From Parahoeflea alexandrii (GTDB lineage: Bacteria > Pseudomonadota > Alphaproteobacteria > Rhizobiales > Rhizobiaceae), in assembly GCF_024105735.1 (NCBI RefSeq), contig NZ_JAAAML010000001.1, positions 1,559,809 through 1,623,808 of the forward strand: a stretch of DNA of 64,000 bases. Direction: 5' to 3'. Made by a program: the position numbers and the translations under genes. Under the pieces are notes generated by a model. That model had not been told where the DNA came from. It saw nothing but the letters and a program-made list of their open reading frames with translations, and ran no database searches. This document shows, piece by piece, positions 17,783-26,365 of this stretch (position 1 is its first letter; each line of letters begins with the position of its first letter).

Positions 17783-19009
17783 ATGGCCGAACCCGGCAAC
17801 GCGATCAATTTCAAGGGCGGCGACGGCCGCATCGTCAACAACATCGTCTATTTCGCGCGGGTGCTGCGCAAGGCGGGCCTCAAGGTTGGCCCTGCAGCGG
17901 TGCGCGATGCGGTGGAAGCCGTGCAGATCGCCGGCATCGGCAGCCGCGAGGAATTCTACTGGGTGCTGCACTCGGTATTTGTCAAGCGGCGCGAGGACCA
18001 CGAGGTCTTCGACCAGGCCTTCCGGCTGTTCTGGCGGACACGCGACCTTGTCGAGAAGATGATTGCGCTGTTTTCGCCGGTGGCGATGGAGAACAAGCAG
18101 CGGGAGAAGCTGAAGGCCGGCGAGACACGGGTCAGCCAGGCGCTGTTCGAAGGGCACGAGAAGCAGCGCCCGCCCGAAGACAAGCCGATGATCGACATCG
18201 ATGCGCGCGAGACGATGTCGGGAAACGAAGTGTTGCGGCAGCAGGATTTCGCCCAGATGACGGCGGTCGAACTGGCGGACGCCAAACGCGCCATTGCCGA
18301 ACTGACGCTGCCCTTCGACCAGGTCGAGACGCGGCGTTACAAGTCTGCGGCAAAGGCGCGCAAGATTGATCCGCGGGCGACCATGCGCGCGGCGATGCGG
18401 ACCGGCGGCGACCTGATCCTGCCGCGCTTCCGCAAGCGCCGGAAGGTGCATCCACCGCTGGTGATCATTGCCGACATCTCCGGATCGATGAGCCAGTACA
18501 CCCGGATCTTCCTGCATTTCATGCATGTGATCAGCGAGAAGCGGCGCGGCGTTCATACCTTCCTGTTCGGCACGCGGCTCACCAACATCACACGGCAGAT
18601 GCGCAACAAGGATCCCGACGATGCGGTGGACCAGTGCACCGGCGCAGTGAAGGACTGGTCGGGCGGCACCCGCATCGGCGAGGCCCTGAGGCTGTTCAAC
18701 CGGCAATGGTCGCGCCGGGTTCTGGGGCAGGGTGCGGTGGTGATCCTGATCACCGACGGGCTTGAGCGCGATTCCATCGAGGAACTGGATGCCGAGATCG
18801 ACCGGCTGCACCGGTCTTGCCGCCGGCTGATCTGGCTCAATCCGCTGCTGCGCTTTGATGGTTTTGAAGCCCGCGCCCGCGGCGTGCGCACCATGCTCGA
18901 TCATGTCGACGAATTCCGGCCGGTGCACAATATCAATGCGATGGCGGATCTTGTCTCGGCGCTGGGCGAACGCAATGCGGCGAAGGCCGATCCCCGGCGC
19001 TATCTCTGA
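17783..19009 (+). CDS. CoxE-type VWA domain protein
   Basis: The 408-residue protein has a helical N-terminal half and a C-terminal VWA domain with the metal-ion adhesion motif ADISGSMSQYTR, then DWSGGTRIGEAL and VVILITDGLERD. It ends with RLIWLNPLLRFDGFEARARGV, characteristic of CoxE-like proteins. In carbon monoxide dehydrogenase systems CoxE works with the MoxR ATPase CoxD in active-site maturation. The gene follows its MoxR partner directly, and the pair is followed by XdhC-family genes. No CO dehydrogenase genes are present, so the client enzyme is unknown. Confidence 0.92.
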   Translation: MAEPGNAINFKGGDGRIVNNIVYFARVLRKAGLKVGPAAVRDAVEAVQIAGIGSREEFYWVLHSVFVKRREDHEVFDQAFRLFWRTRDLVEKMIALFSPVAMENKQREKLKAGETRVSQALFEGHEKQRPPEDKPMIDIDARETMSGNEVLRQQDFAQMTAVELADAKRAIAELTLPFDQVETRRYKSAAKARKIDPRATMRAAMRTGGDLILPRFRKRRKVHPPLVIIADISGSMSQYTRIFLHFMHVISEKRRGVHTFLFGTRLTNITRQMRNKDPDDAVDQCTGAVKDWSGGTRIGEALRLFNRQWSRRVLGQGAVVILITDGLERDSIEELDAEIDRLHRSCRRLIWLNPLLRFDGFEARARGVRTMLDHVDEFRPVHNINAMADLVSALGERNAAKADPRRYL

Positions 19010-19086
19010 GCACTCTTGTATTCGCCCTTGTATTCACCCGGTGGTGGTGGCCATATTTGATTGAGTGACAGAGGACGGAGGCTGGC

Positions 19087-19434
19087 ATGACATCTCAAAT
19101 CATTTCGCAGGCCGCGGAAGATCAGCTCGATCCGCTAATGGTGGCCGAACGCTGGATGCTGGACGGGCGTGACGTTGCCGTGGCGACGGTGATCGAGACC
19201 TGGGGCTCGGCGCCTCGGCCGGTCGGCAGTCATCTGGTGATCGACGCGGAGGGCAATTTCAGCGGATCGGTTTCCGGTGGCTGCGTTGAAGGTGCGGTGA
19301 TTTCGGAAGCCGCCGAAGTGATTGCCTGCGGTGAGCCGAAAATGCTCGAATTCGGCGTGGCCGACGAAACCGCCTGGCGGGTCGGCCTGTCCTGCGGCGG
19401 CAAGATCCAGGTCTATGTGGAGCGGGTCGGCTGA
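19087..19434 (+). CDS. XdhC/CoxI N-terminal-domain protein
   Basis: The 115-residue protein contains the XdhC_CoxI domain only: MVAERWMLDGRDVAVATVIETWGSAPRPVGSHLVIDAEG, SGSVSGGCVEGAVISEA and VGLSCGGKIQVYVE. The two cysteine motifs GGC and SCGG are conserved in the family. XdhC-type proteins bind molybdopterin cofactor, promote its sulfuration and insert it into xanthine-dehydrogenase-type enzymes. Here the protein is split from the Rossmann domain, which is encoded by the next gene with a one-base TGATG overlap. GGAGG lies nine bases before the start. Confidence 0.92.
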   Translation: MTSQIISQAAEDQLDPLMVAERWMLDGRDVAVATVIETWGSAPRPVGSHLVIDAEGNFSGSVSGGCVEGAVISEAAEVIACGEPKMLEFGVADETAWRVGLSCGGKIQVYVERVG

Positions 19435-20144
19435 TGGATCCGCATCTGCTCAGGAAACTCAATGCTGCGCGGCGCGACCGGCAGGCCGCCATCATGCTCA
19501 CTGACCTTGCTGACGGTCGCAACCGGCTGATGATGAAGGGCGATCCGATTGCCGGAGAACTCGGCGAGGCCGTAGAAAAGGCGTTCCGGACCGGCAAGGC
19601 CGGAGTGGTGGAGGCGGAAGGACAGCGCTTCTTTCTCAATGTGCATGTGCCGTCGCCGCGGATGGTGATCATCGGCGCGGTGCACATCTCGCAGGCGCTG
19701 GCACCGATGGCGGCGATGGCGGGCTTCGATGTCCGGGTGATCGATCCGCGTACGGCCTTTGCCACGCCCGAGCGGTTCGAGAATGTGGACCTTGTCGCCG
19801 ACTGGCCGGAGGACGCACTCAAGGACCGGCCGATCGACCCGTTCACGGCGCTTGTGGCGGTGACCCATGATCCGAAGATCGACGACTGGCCGCTGATCTC
19901 GGCACTGAAGGCCGGTGCGTTCTACGTGGGTGCGCTCGGCTCGCGCAAGACCCATGCAAGGCGCGTGGAGCGACTGAGCGATGCTGGTCTTGGTGAGGCC
20001 GAAATCGGCCGGATCGATGCGCCCATCGGGCTTGATATCGGAGCGCAGAGCCCGGAAGAGATCGCCGTGGCGATCCTCGGGCAGGTGATTGCGGCGCTGC
20101 GCAAACCGTCACCGCACACGTTGGCGCAAGCGGAGAAAGTCTGA
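19434..20144 (+). CDS. XdhC family protein with Rossmann domain
   Basis: The 236-residue protein carries the C-terminal XdhC Rossmann domain: PSPRMVIIGAVHISQALAPMAAMAGFDVRVIDPR, ALVAVTHDPKIDDWPL, FYVGALGSRKTHARR and APIGLDIGAQSPEEIAVAILGQV. Its first 75 residues are a short version of the preceding region and lack the GGC/SCGG cysteines, which are provided by the upstream protein. It starts within the stop of that gene. Together the two genes look like a divided XdhC/CoxF-type cofactor chaperone for molybdenum hydroxylases. Confidence 0.92.
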   Translation: MDPHLLRKLNAARRDRQAAIMLTDLADGRNRLMMKGDPIAGELGEAVEKAFRTGKAGVVEAEGQRFFLNVHVPSPRMVIIGAVHISQALAPMAAMAGFDVRVIDPRTAFATPERFENVDLVADWPEDALKDRPIDPFTALVAVTHDPKIDDWPLISALKAGAFYVGALGSRKTHARRVERLSDAGLGEAEIGRIDAPIGLDIGAQSPEEIAVAILGQVIAALRKPSPHTLAQAEKV

Positions 20145-20147
20145 GGC

Positions 20148-21791
20148 ATGAAGTTCGGCCCGGTTGCTCTGTTGGAGGCCGAGGGTGCGGTGCTGGCACA
20201 TTCGCTGGCGCTCGGCCGCATGCGGTTGAAGAAGGGGCACGTGCTCACTGCCGATAACCTGGAACAGATCAGGCAGGGTGGCATCGACACGGTGATCGTG
20301 GCGCGGCTGGAGGCGGGCGATGTCGGGGAAGATGCCAGCGCCGAAGCCTTGTCGCGGGCTTTCTCGGTACCCGGCATCCGTGCGGCAAATGCGTCGACCG
20401 GGCGGGTCAATCTTCATACCGATTGCGCCGGTCTTTTTCGCGCCGACAAGGGACTCGTCAACGCCTTCAATGCGATCGATCCCGCCATCACCTTTGCCTG
20501 CCTTGCCGATCATACCGCGGTCCAGGCCGGAGAAATGGTGGCAACGATCAAGATCATTCCGCTGGCCGTGACCGGCAATTCCCTCGACCGGGCCAAAGCA
20601 GCGATTGCGGCGCCGGGTCTGGCGCATCTCTTGCCGTTCCGCCCGGTCCGTGCCGGGCTGATCTCGACCGTGCTGCCCTCGCTCAAGGCGTCGGTGATGG
20701 ACAAGACCAGAGGACTGCTTGTGGCCCGGCTGGCGCTCAGCGGCTCAAGCCTCGCGGAGGAAAGACGGGTTGCGCATGATGCCGATGCGGTCGCGGGCGA
20801 GATCGTCCGCATGGCGAGTGTGCACGAGATGATCATTGTCTTCGGCGCCTCGGCGGTGACCGATCCGCAGGATGTCATTCCCGCAGCGATCTGGAAGGCC
20901 GGCGGGCACGTGGAACGGGTGGGCATGCCGGTCGATCCCGGCAACCTTCTGGTGCTGGGCTCGGTCGGCGCCGTTCCTGTCATCGGCGCGCCCGGATGCG
21001 CCCGAAGTCCCAAGGAGAACGGGTTCGACTGGGTGCTGGCGCGGATCCTGGCGGGAGAGACACCGACATCGATGGACATCGCTCGGATGGGCGTTGGCGG
21101 TCTGCTCAAGGAAATTCCGACCCGACCGCAGCCACGGCAGACGAATGCCTCCGCAAGCGGACGTATGGCGCGCGCGTCAGTCGGCGTGGTGCTGCTTGCG
21201 GCGGGCCGGGCAAGCCGCATGGGCGAACAGGCCGGGCACAAGCTGCTGGCCGAGTTTGACGGCGAAACTCTGATCCGCCGCATGGCCGGTACGGCGCTGT
21301 CCTCGAAGGCAGCGGAAACGGTGGTTGTGACCGGGCATCGCAGCGCCGACATCGAAGCGAGCCTCAAGGGCCTCGATGTCAGCCTGGTACACAATGGGGA
21401 CTATGAAACCGGCATGGCGTCGTCGCTCAAAACCGGGCTGGCCGCACTTGGCAGCGAGTGTGATGGCGCGCTTGTCCTGCTTGGCGACATGCCGGCGCTG
21501 ACCGCCGCGCACCTGGACCGCCTGATCGAGGCGTTTGCCGACCATAGGGGCCGCGCCATCGTGCGCGCCTGTGACGGCGAGCGGCGCGGCAATCCGGTCA
21601 TCCTGCCGGCAAGCACCTTTGCCGAGGCGATGGAGCTTACGGGCGATGTCGGCGCCCGCGCGTTGATCGAAAGCGGGGTCTGGCCGGTGATCGATGTAGA
21701 GATCGGTGCCGCGGCGCGGCTGGATGTGGACACGCCCGAAGCAGTTCGAGAGGCCGGCGGCGTGACTGAAAACACCTTGCCGACCGGGTGA
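20148..21791 (+). CDS. Fusion of MoeA-like molybdopterin-binding and MobA/MocA-like NTP-transferase domains
   Basis: This 547-residue protein has two parts. Residues 1-330 resemble the molybdopterin-binding domain of MoeA/MogA, with FGASAVTDPQDVIPAAIW, GGHVERVGMPVDPGNLLVLG and GAPGCARSPKENGFDWVL. Residues 345-540 are a nucleotidyltransferase with LLAAGRASRMGEQAGHKLL, VVTGHRSADIEA, YETGMASSLKTGLAAL, GALVLLGDMPALTA and RGNPVILPAS. That second part is typical of MocA, which makes the cytosine dinucleotide cofactor used by xanthine-dehydrogenase and CO-dehydrogenase families. It lies four bases after the XdhC gene. CTP specificity is inference from the LAAG opening. Confidence 0.9.
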   Translation: MKFGPVALLEAEGAVLAHSLALGRMRLKKGHVLTADNLEQIRQGGIDTVIVARLEAGDVGEDASAEALSRAFSVPGIRAANASTGRVNLHTDCAGLFRADKGLVNAFNAIDPAITFACLADHTAVQAGEMVATIKIIPLAVTGNSLDRAKAAIAAPGLAHLLPFRPVRAGLISTVLPSLKASVMDKTRGLLVARLALSGSSLAEERRVAHDADAVAGEIVRMASVHEMIIVFGASAVTDPQDVIPAAIWKAGGHVERVGMPVDPGNLLVLGSVGAVPVIGAPGCARSPKENGFDWVLARILAGETPTSMDIARMGVGGLLKEIPTRPQPRQTNASASGRMARASVGVVLLAAGRASRMGEQAGHKLLAEFDGETLIRRMAGTALSSKAAETVVVTGHRSADIEASLKGLDVSLVHNGDYETGMASSLKTGLAALGSECDGALVLLGDMPALTAAHLDRLIEAFADHRGRAIVRACDGERRGNPVILPASTFAEAMELTGDVGARALIESGVWPVIDVEIGAAARLDVDTPEAVREAGGVTENTLPTG

Positions 21792-21841
21792 GTGGGTGTT
21801 TCGGCCGCTGAGCACGGTTTGCATGTTTGCATGGCCCGGGT

Positions 21842-22003
21842 TCAGCCGGGGCGCCCAGAACGCCGTGCATCGTTGCGGCAGCGGTTCGAGCAATACTTGA
21901 CCTCGTCCCAGGCCCGCGCCCATTTCTTCCGCCAGGTGAACGGGCGTCTGCACGTCGTGCACAGCTTCTGCGGCAGGTTCGATTTCGTGACGGTCTTGCC
22001 CAT
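21842..22003 (-). CDS. DUF2256 zinc-ribbon-like small protein
   Basis: The 53-residue protein has the compact DUF2256 pattern: [30 protein letters not shown], with a C-x2-C pair and a C-x3-C pair that could bind one zinc ion. The family is small, common in proteobacteria and of unknown role. The ATG at 22003 gives the usual length. The frame extends far upstream but overlaps the TfoX gene on the other strand, so the short form is preferred. Confidence 0.8.
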   Translation of the reverse strand: MGKTVTKSNLPQKLCTTCRRPFTWRKKWARAWDEVKYCSNRCRNDARRSGRPG

Positions 22004-22099
22004 TCGAGCGATATGGTCCGGTCTTGGGGGATGACAAGCTTGCCGCCTGGAAAAATGCGCAGCACAGTGGGCCCGATCAGTTGGAACGGGAGTGCTGGT

Positions 22100-22429
22100 G
22101 TGGACAATGATCTGATCCGGGACATGTTTGACAGCCTCGGCGAGGTGACGATCAGGCGCATGTTCGGCGGCAAGGGGATTTATCATCAGGGCCGGATCCT
22201 GGCGCTGGAAGTCAGTGGCGAGGTTCTGCTCAAGGCCGATGCGGAAAGTGCACCGGACTTTGCCGATGCCGGCGCCAGCCAGTGGATCTATGACGGCAAG
22301 AGCAAGCCGGTGGCGATGCCCTACTGGTCGATCCCCGACCAGGCGCTCGACGATCCGGAGGAGCTGGCGAAATGGGTGGGTCTCGCCTGGCAGGCAGCGC
22401 TTCGCGCCAGAAAACAGGGTGTTCAATGA
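22100..22429 (+). CDS. TfoX/Sxy family protein
   Basis: The 109-residue protein matches the TfoX N-terminal domain: [44 protein letters not shown], with [10 protein letters not shown] later. In gammaproteobacteria TfoX regulates competence. Stand-alone N-domain proteins in alphaproteobacteria have no established role. The GTG at 22100 is chosen because GGGAG lies seven bases upstream and the domain begins directly after it. It is divergent from the DUF2256 gene. Confidence 0.85.
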   Translation: MDNDLIRDMFDSLGEVTIRRMFGGKGIYHQGRILALEVSGEVLLKADAESAPDFADAGASQWIYDGKSKPVAMPYWSIPDQALDDPEELAKWVGLAWQAALRARKQGVQ

Positions 22430-22499
22430 CTTGAACTCGTGAGCCGTGCGCGGTTGACGGGTGACAGCAGGCGCGCACGGCGGTGCCGGTACTTATGCT

Positions 22500-22892
22500 C
22501 TAGGCCGTTTCCCGCAGCGGGCCGCCTCCGATTCCATGACGCATGACCTGGAAAGCGAACAGCGCCATTGCAGAAAGCGTCAGCACGGATCCGATCTTGG
22601 CGAGTGCCTCGCCCGAGCCTGAAATCGCCATGACGATCCCGGGCACGATTGCGAGCACCGCCGCAAGGCTCAGCCAGTAGTGGACGCCGGCAAGCTTCGA
22701 TGCAGCAGCGCCCGGACTGAGCGCATAGAACGTGCCGGACACCGACATGATCACGAACCCGATCAGGTTGAGATGGCCGTGCGCGGGGGACAGTGTGTGG
22801 TCCTGGGTGGCGGACATGACGATCCCCCACGCCATGCCGCACAGCGCGAAAATGGCTCCAGTGGCAAAAAATCTGCTGGCGATGGTTTTCAT
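22500..22892 (-). CDS. Small four-helix membrane protein
   Basis: The 130-residue protein starts MKTIASRFFATGAIFALCGMAWGIVMS and has four hydrophobic helices. The second begins AHGHLNLIGFVIMSVSGTFYAL. This His-rich turn is shared with small proteins related to heme-copper oxidase subunit I helices, so a heme or metal contact is possible but unproven. The ATG at 22892 is supported by GAGGAG. It follows the cupin gene by 29 bases on the same strand and may be co-transcribed with it. Confidence 0.65.
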   Translation of the reverse strand: MKTIASRFFATGAIFALCGMAWGIVMSATQDHTLSPAHGHLNLIGFVIMSVSGTFYALSPGAAASKLAGVHYWLSLAAVLAIVPGIVMAISGSGEALAKIGSVLTLSAMALFAFQVMRHGIGGGPLRETA

Positions 22893-22921
22893 GGGTCTGC
22901 TCCTCATTGGTTTATCTCTGG

Positions 22922-23362
22922 TTACAGCGCCGGGCCGGTGAAGCTGAGCTGATAACGGGCTGCGCAATCGGCTATCGCCGGCATGTCTTCGGGAATGCGG
23001 TAGTTGTTGTCAGCCATCTCCGCGAAGAACCCTTCGAAACCGCCAGGCGTCAGGATGACCAGATGGCGGGCGGGCGCGTCGCTGACGACGCGGAACGTGT
23101 GCTGTTTTCCGCGGGGTACGAACATGGTCTGGCCGGGCCCCCTGGTGAACTCGTCGCCCTCCAGCCAGAACAGGATATCTCCGGACAAGATGACGAAGGT
23201 CTCGTCGGCATCATGATGGATGTGGCGCGGTGGCCCTGAATTCGGCGGTGACACCGAATCCACCACGGACATCGCGCCGCCGGTCTCTTTATGTCTGAGG
23301 ATGGTCTTGTAGTGAACGCCAAGCCATTCAATGGCATCAGCGCCCAGGATGTTCGGTCTCAT
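22922..23362 (-). CDS. Cupin domain protein
   Basis: The 146-residue protein has a single cupin barrel. Motif 1 is HIHHDADETFVILSGDILFW, with metal-ligand histidines and glutamate, followed by TRGPGQTMFVPRGKQHTFRVV for motif 2, which contains the last histidine. The substrate is unknown. The gene is divergent from a LysR regulator, which probably controls it, and is followed by a small membrane-protein gene. Confidence 0.88.
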   Translation of the reverse strand: MRPNILGADAIEWLGVHYKTILRHKETGGAMSVVDSVSPPNSGPPRHIHHDADETFVILSGDILFWLEGDEFTRGPGQTMFVPRGKQHTFRVVSDAPARHLVILTPGGFEGFFAEMADNNYRIPEDMPAIADCAARYQLSFTGPAL

Positions 23363-23429
23363 CGTTTCCTCCGGTTCAGGTGTGGAAAGAAACGAACGCG
23401 CATTCGATTGAACCGATGTTAGATCGGCT

Positions 23430-23468
23430 ATACCTATTCGTGAAATCGTATTTTGATATGATAGGTAT
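23430..23468. promoter_or_regulatory. Inverted repeat, candidate LysR operator
   Basis: ATACCTAT (23430-23437) and ATAGGTAT (23461-23468) form a perfect inverted repeat with a 23-base spacer. It lies between the divergent cupin and LysR genes, and the right half ends 7 bases before the LysR ATG. LysR regulators typically bind such paired sites in the divergent region. Assignment is by position and symmetry only. Confidence 0.4.
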
Positions 23469-23475
23469 TCGTCTG

Positions 23476-24435
23476 ATGAATTTATCTGCGTTTGATCTGA
23501 ACCTGTTGAGGGTGCTTGATGCGCTTCTTCGTGAAGGTTCCACCGTCAAGGCGGGGCGCAGGATCGGCTTGTCGCAGCCGGCAGTCTCCGCCTCTCTATC
23601 GCGTTTGCGCACGGCGCTGAAGGATGAGCTGTTTTTCAGGCGGGGGCAGGGGCTGGAACCAACAGATTACGCCAGATCACTGGAGTTGCCCTTGCGCAAC
23701 ATCCTCGATGGCATCGAATTGATGTTCGAGAAACCGAGGGTCTTCGATCCGCTCACGGCATCGGCGAATTTCAGGATTTCTGGTAGCGATTTCTTCGCCG
23801 AGATGCTGATGCCGCGTCTTGCCGAGCTTGTCTCCAGCCAGGCGCCGGGCGTCCGGGTGCAGCTTGTCGATCTTGTGCCCGACAGCCACATCGACACGAT
23901 CGAGCGCTACGAGGTCGACATCGCCCTGATCCCGGCTATTGCTCTGCCGGACTGGGCGGAGCAACGCCCTGTGTTCCGGTCGAATTTTTCCGTCATCGCG
24001 CGCCAGGGCAATTCCCGGCTTCAGCGTGCAGGCCTGGGTCCGGGGGACACCGTGCCGATCGATCTGTTCTGCGATCTCGGCCACGTGCTGTTTTCGCCGG
24101 AGGGCAATCTCAAGGGCATGGGCGATGCGGCGCTGGCGCGGGTCGGCCGACAACGCCGCGTCGCCATGACCCTGCCGGTCTTTTCCGGGGTATACCGTGC
24201 GGTCAGCCAGTCCGACCTGATCGCGCTTGTTCCGCATCAGCTGGCGCTGCAAGTTGCGCCCGGGGCCGGTTTGTTGATCTATGCGGCACCGATGCCTGTC
24301 GACCTGGCACAGATCACAATGGTCTGGCACCGGCGATCGACCTCGTCTCCCGGCCACAGCTGGCTGCGTGACCGGATCGCTGAAATCCTGGCACCACTCG
24401 ACGACGCTGACCCGCAGGCTAAACACATCGATTGA
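23476..24435 (+). CDS. LysR family transcriptional regulator
   Basis: The 319-residue protein starts MNLSAFDLNLLRVLDALLREGSTVKAGRRIGLSQPAVSASLSRLRTAL, a classical LysR winged helix-turn-helix followed by the linker FFRRGQGLEPTDYA. The effector-binding domain runs from about residue 92. The NodD/LeuO-like style of its N terminus (FDLNLLRVLDALL) suggests the branch that includes LeuO and PcpR. A longer frame from 23380 is rejected because this start is the family start. It likely regulates the divergent cupin gene. Confidence 0.9.
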   Translation: MNLSAFDLNLLRVLDALLREGSTVKAGRRIGLSQPAVSASLSRLRTALKDELFFRRGQGLEPTDYARSLELPLRNILDGIELMFEKPRVFDPLTASANFRISGSDFFAEMLMPRLAELVSSQAPGVRVQLVDLVPDSHIDTIERYEVDIALIPAIALPDWAEQRPVFRSNFSVIARQGNSRLQRAGLGPGDTVPIDLFCDLGHVLFSPEGNLKGMGDAALARVGRQRRVAMTLPVFSGVYRAVSQSDLIALVPHQLALQVAPGAGLLIYAAPMPVDLAQITMVWHRRSTSSPGHSWLRDRIAEILAPLDDADPQAKHID

Positions 24436-24466
24436 TGCAGTTTCCTGAAGTCTCTCATGCCAGGCC

Positions 24467-24513
24467 CCAGACAAAAAAGCCGCCGGCTAGGACGCTGGCG
24501 GCTGTTTGTCTGG
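24467..24513. terminator. Bidirectional terminator between lysR and the helicase gene
   Basis: A long hairpin: outer arms CCAGACAAA and TTTGTCTGG, inner arms AGCCGCCGGC and GCTGGCGGCT with a six-base loop. A-rich bases on the left and T-rich bases on the right allow termination in both directions. It lies 31 bases after the lysR stop and 23 bases after the helicase stop of the convergent gene. Confidence 0.8.
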
Positions 24514-24536
24514 ATGGTTAGAAGCGGATCGTGAGA

Positions 24537-26069
24537 TCAGCTGCCGATCATCATGAAGGCCGGGATTTCGTCGCCGAAGCCGACCGGAGTGGGCTCGCGA
24601 TCATCATTGTCCCGACCGCCACGGCGGTTGCGGCCGCGATTGCGGTCATTGTTGGCATTGGCCGGTTCCGGGGTCCGTTGCGGCGCCGCACGGCTTTCGC
24701 GTTCCTGGCGTGGCTGCCGCTCCTCGCGATCCTTACGGGGCGCTTCCTTGGGGGCTGTTGCCATCTCGACGGGCTTGTCGGCTTCGACCGTTTCGGCAGC
24801 TCTCTCGGCCACTGCTGCGGGTTCGACTGCGTCCTCCCTTGCGCGTTTTTCTCCGCGTGCGGTCTTGCGTGCCGGCGACTTGCTTTCGCCGCGGCGGCCG
24901 CGAGCCGGCTTGTCATCGGCCGGGTCGGCGTTCTCGATCGCCTGCTGGCCGTCCAGCCAGCTGATCTCGCGGTCGATCAGCTTGGTGATGGCGTCGATAT
25001 ATTTCGCATCGCGGCGCGAAACCAGCGTGAATGCGGCGCCTGCGCGTCCGGCTCGACCGGTGCGGCCGATCCGGTGGACATAGTCCTCTGCGTGGATGGG
25101 GACGTCGAAATTGAAGACGTGGCTGACCGCCGGAATGTCGAGACCGCGGGCCGCGACATCGGAGGCCACAAGCAGGGTGATCTCGTTGTCCTTGAAGCCC
25201 TGCAACATGTTGGTGCGCGAGCGCTGGTCCATGTCGCCATGAAGCGCGCCGACGGAGAAGCCGTGCTTCTCAAGTGATTTGTAGAGATCGGCAACATCTT
25301 TCTTGCGGTTGCAGAAGATGATCGCGTTGGTCAGTTCCGACTGGGAGCGGATCAGATCGCGCAGGCGTTCGCGTTTTTCGAAATCCTTGCTGCCGCAGGC
25401 CACGAGCCGCTGTTCGACAGTGGCTGCGGTCGAGGAGGGCGGGGCCACCTCGATGCGTGCAGGGTTCTGCAGAAACTTGTCGGCCAGCTTCTGGATTTCC
25501 GGCGGCATGGTGGCCGAGAAGAACAGCGTCTGCCGGGTGAACGGGATGAACTTGACGATGCGCTCGATGTCGGGAATGAAGCCCATGTCGAGCATTCTGT
25601 CGGCTTCGTCGATCACCAGAAGCTCAACGCCGGTCATCAGGAGCTTGCCGCGTTCCGTGTGGTCGAGAAGGCGGCCGGGCGTGGCAATCAGCACATCGGC
25701 GCCGCGCTCAAGCTTGCGATCCTGTTCGTCAAAGGAAACGCCGCCGATCAGCAGAACGATGTTGAGACGGTGGTTCTTGCCGTATTTCTCGAAATTCTCG
25801 TGCACCTGGGCCGCAAGTTCGCGGGTCGGCTCGAGGATCAGAGTGCGCGGCATCCGCGCCCGGGCGCGGCCTCGTTCCAGCATGGTCAGCATCGGCAGGA
25901 CGAAGGATGCGGTCTTGCCGGTTCCGGTCTGGGCGATGCCTAGAATATCGCGCCTTTCAAGGGCTGGCGGGATCGCGCCTGCCTGGATCGGTGTTGGCGT
26001 CGAGTAGCCGGCGTCAGTTACGGCGGACAGTACTTTTTGGCTTAAGCCAAGATCAGCAAAAGTGGTCAA
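24537..26069 (-). CDS. DEAD-box RNA helicase, RhlE type
   Basis: The 510-residue protein has all helicase motifs in order: Q motif (PTPIQAGAIPPAL), motif I AQTGTGKT, Ia PTRELA, Ib ATPGRLLDH, motif II VIDEADRMLDMGF, motif III FSATMP, then IIFCNRKKD, ASDVAARGLDI and motif VI HRIGRTGRAGR. From about residue 380 a disordered Arg/Glu/Pro-rich tail with RRGG and RGRN repeats extends to the end, common in RhlE/CsdA-type helicases. It acts on structured RNA or ribosomal precursors. The length is longer than the core because of this tail. Confidence 0.95.
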   Translation of the reverse strand: MTTFADLGLSQKVLSAVTDAGYSTPTPIQAGAIPPALERRDILGIAQTGTGKTASFVLPMLTMLERGRARARMPRTLILEPTRELAAQVHENFEKYGKNHRLNIVLLIGGVSFDEQDRKLERGADVLIATPGRLLDHTERGKLLMTGVELLVIDEADRMLDMGFIPDIERIVKFIPFTRQTLFFSATMPPEIQKLADKFLQNPARIEVAPPSSTAATVEQRLVACGSKDFEKRERLRDLIRSQSELTNAIIFCNRKKDVADLYKSLEKHGFSVGALHGDMDQRSRTNMLQGFKDNEITLLVASDVAARGLDIPAVSHVFNFDVPIHAEDYVHRIGRTGRAGRAGAAFTLVSRRDAKYIDAITKLIDREISWLDGQQAIENADPADDKPARGRRGESKSPARKTARGEKRAREDAVEPAAVAERAAETVEADKPVEMATAPKEAPRKDREERQPRQERESRAAPQRTPEPANANNDRNRGRNRRGGRDNDDREPTPVGFGDEIPAFMMIGS

Positions 26070-26365
26070 TTGGGAGCGTTTTCCGTTTCGGAGTTTGCGG
26101 CGATGCGCGGGAGCGCGGGGTCTGTCGCGGTCCCATAGGCTTCCGAATAGTCGCTGCAGTGCATTAAGTCAAGGAAAAGCCCGGATAAGCGCGGTGCAGG
26201 TGCTCTAGGGCGCTTGGGCGCCGGCTGTTTTTTTCAAGGCTCGATAAACGGTGAAGGCGCGTTTTCATTTTCACCCCTTCTGACGGGGTGAGGCGGTGAA
26301 CCAATGCACGCCGGCCTGCGTGAAAGGTCGCGTCGGGGGGCTACACCTCACAACGGAGTTTACTT

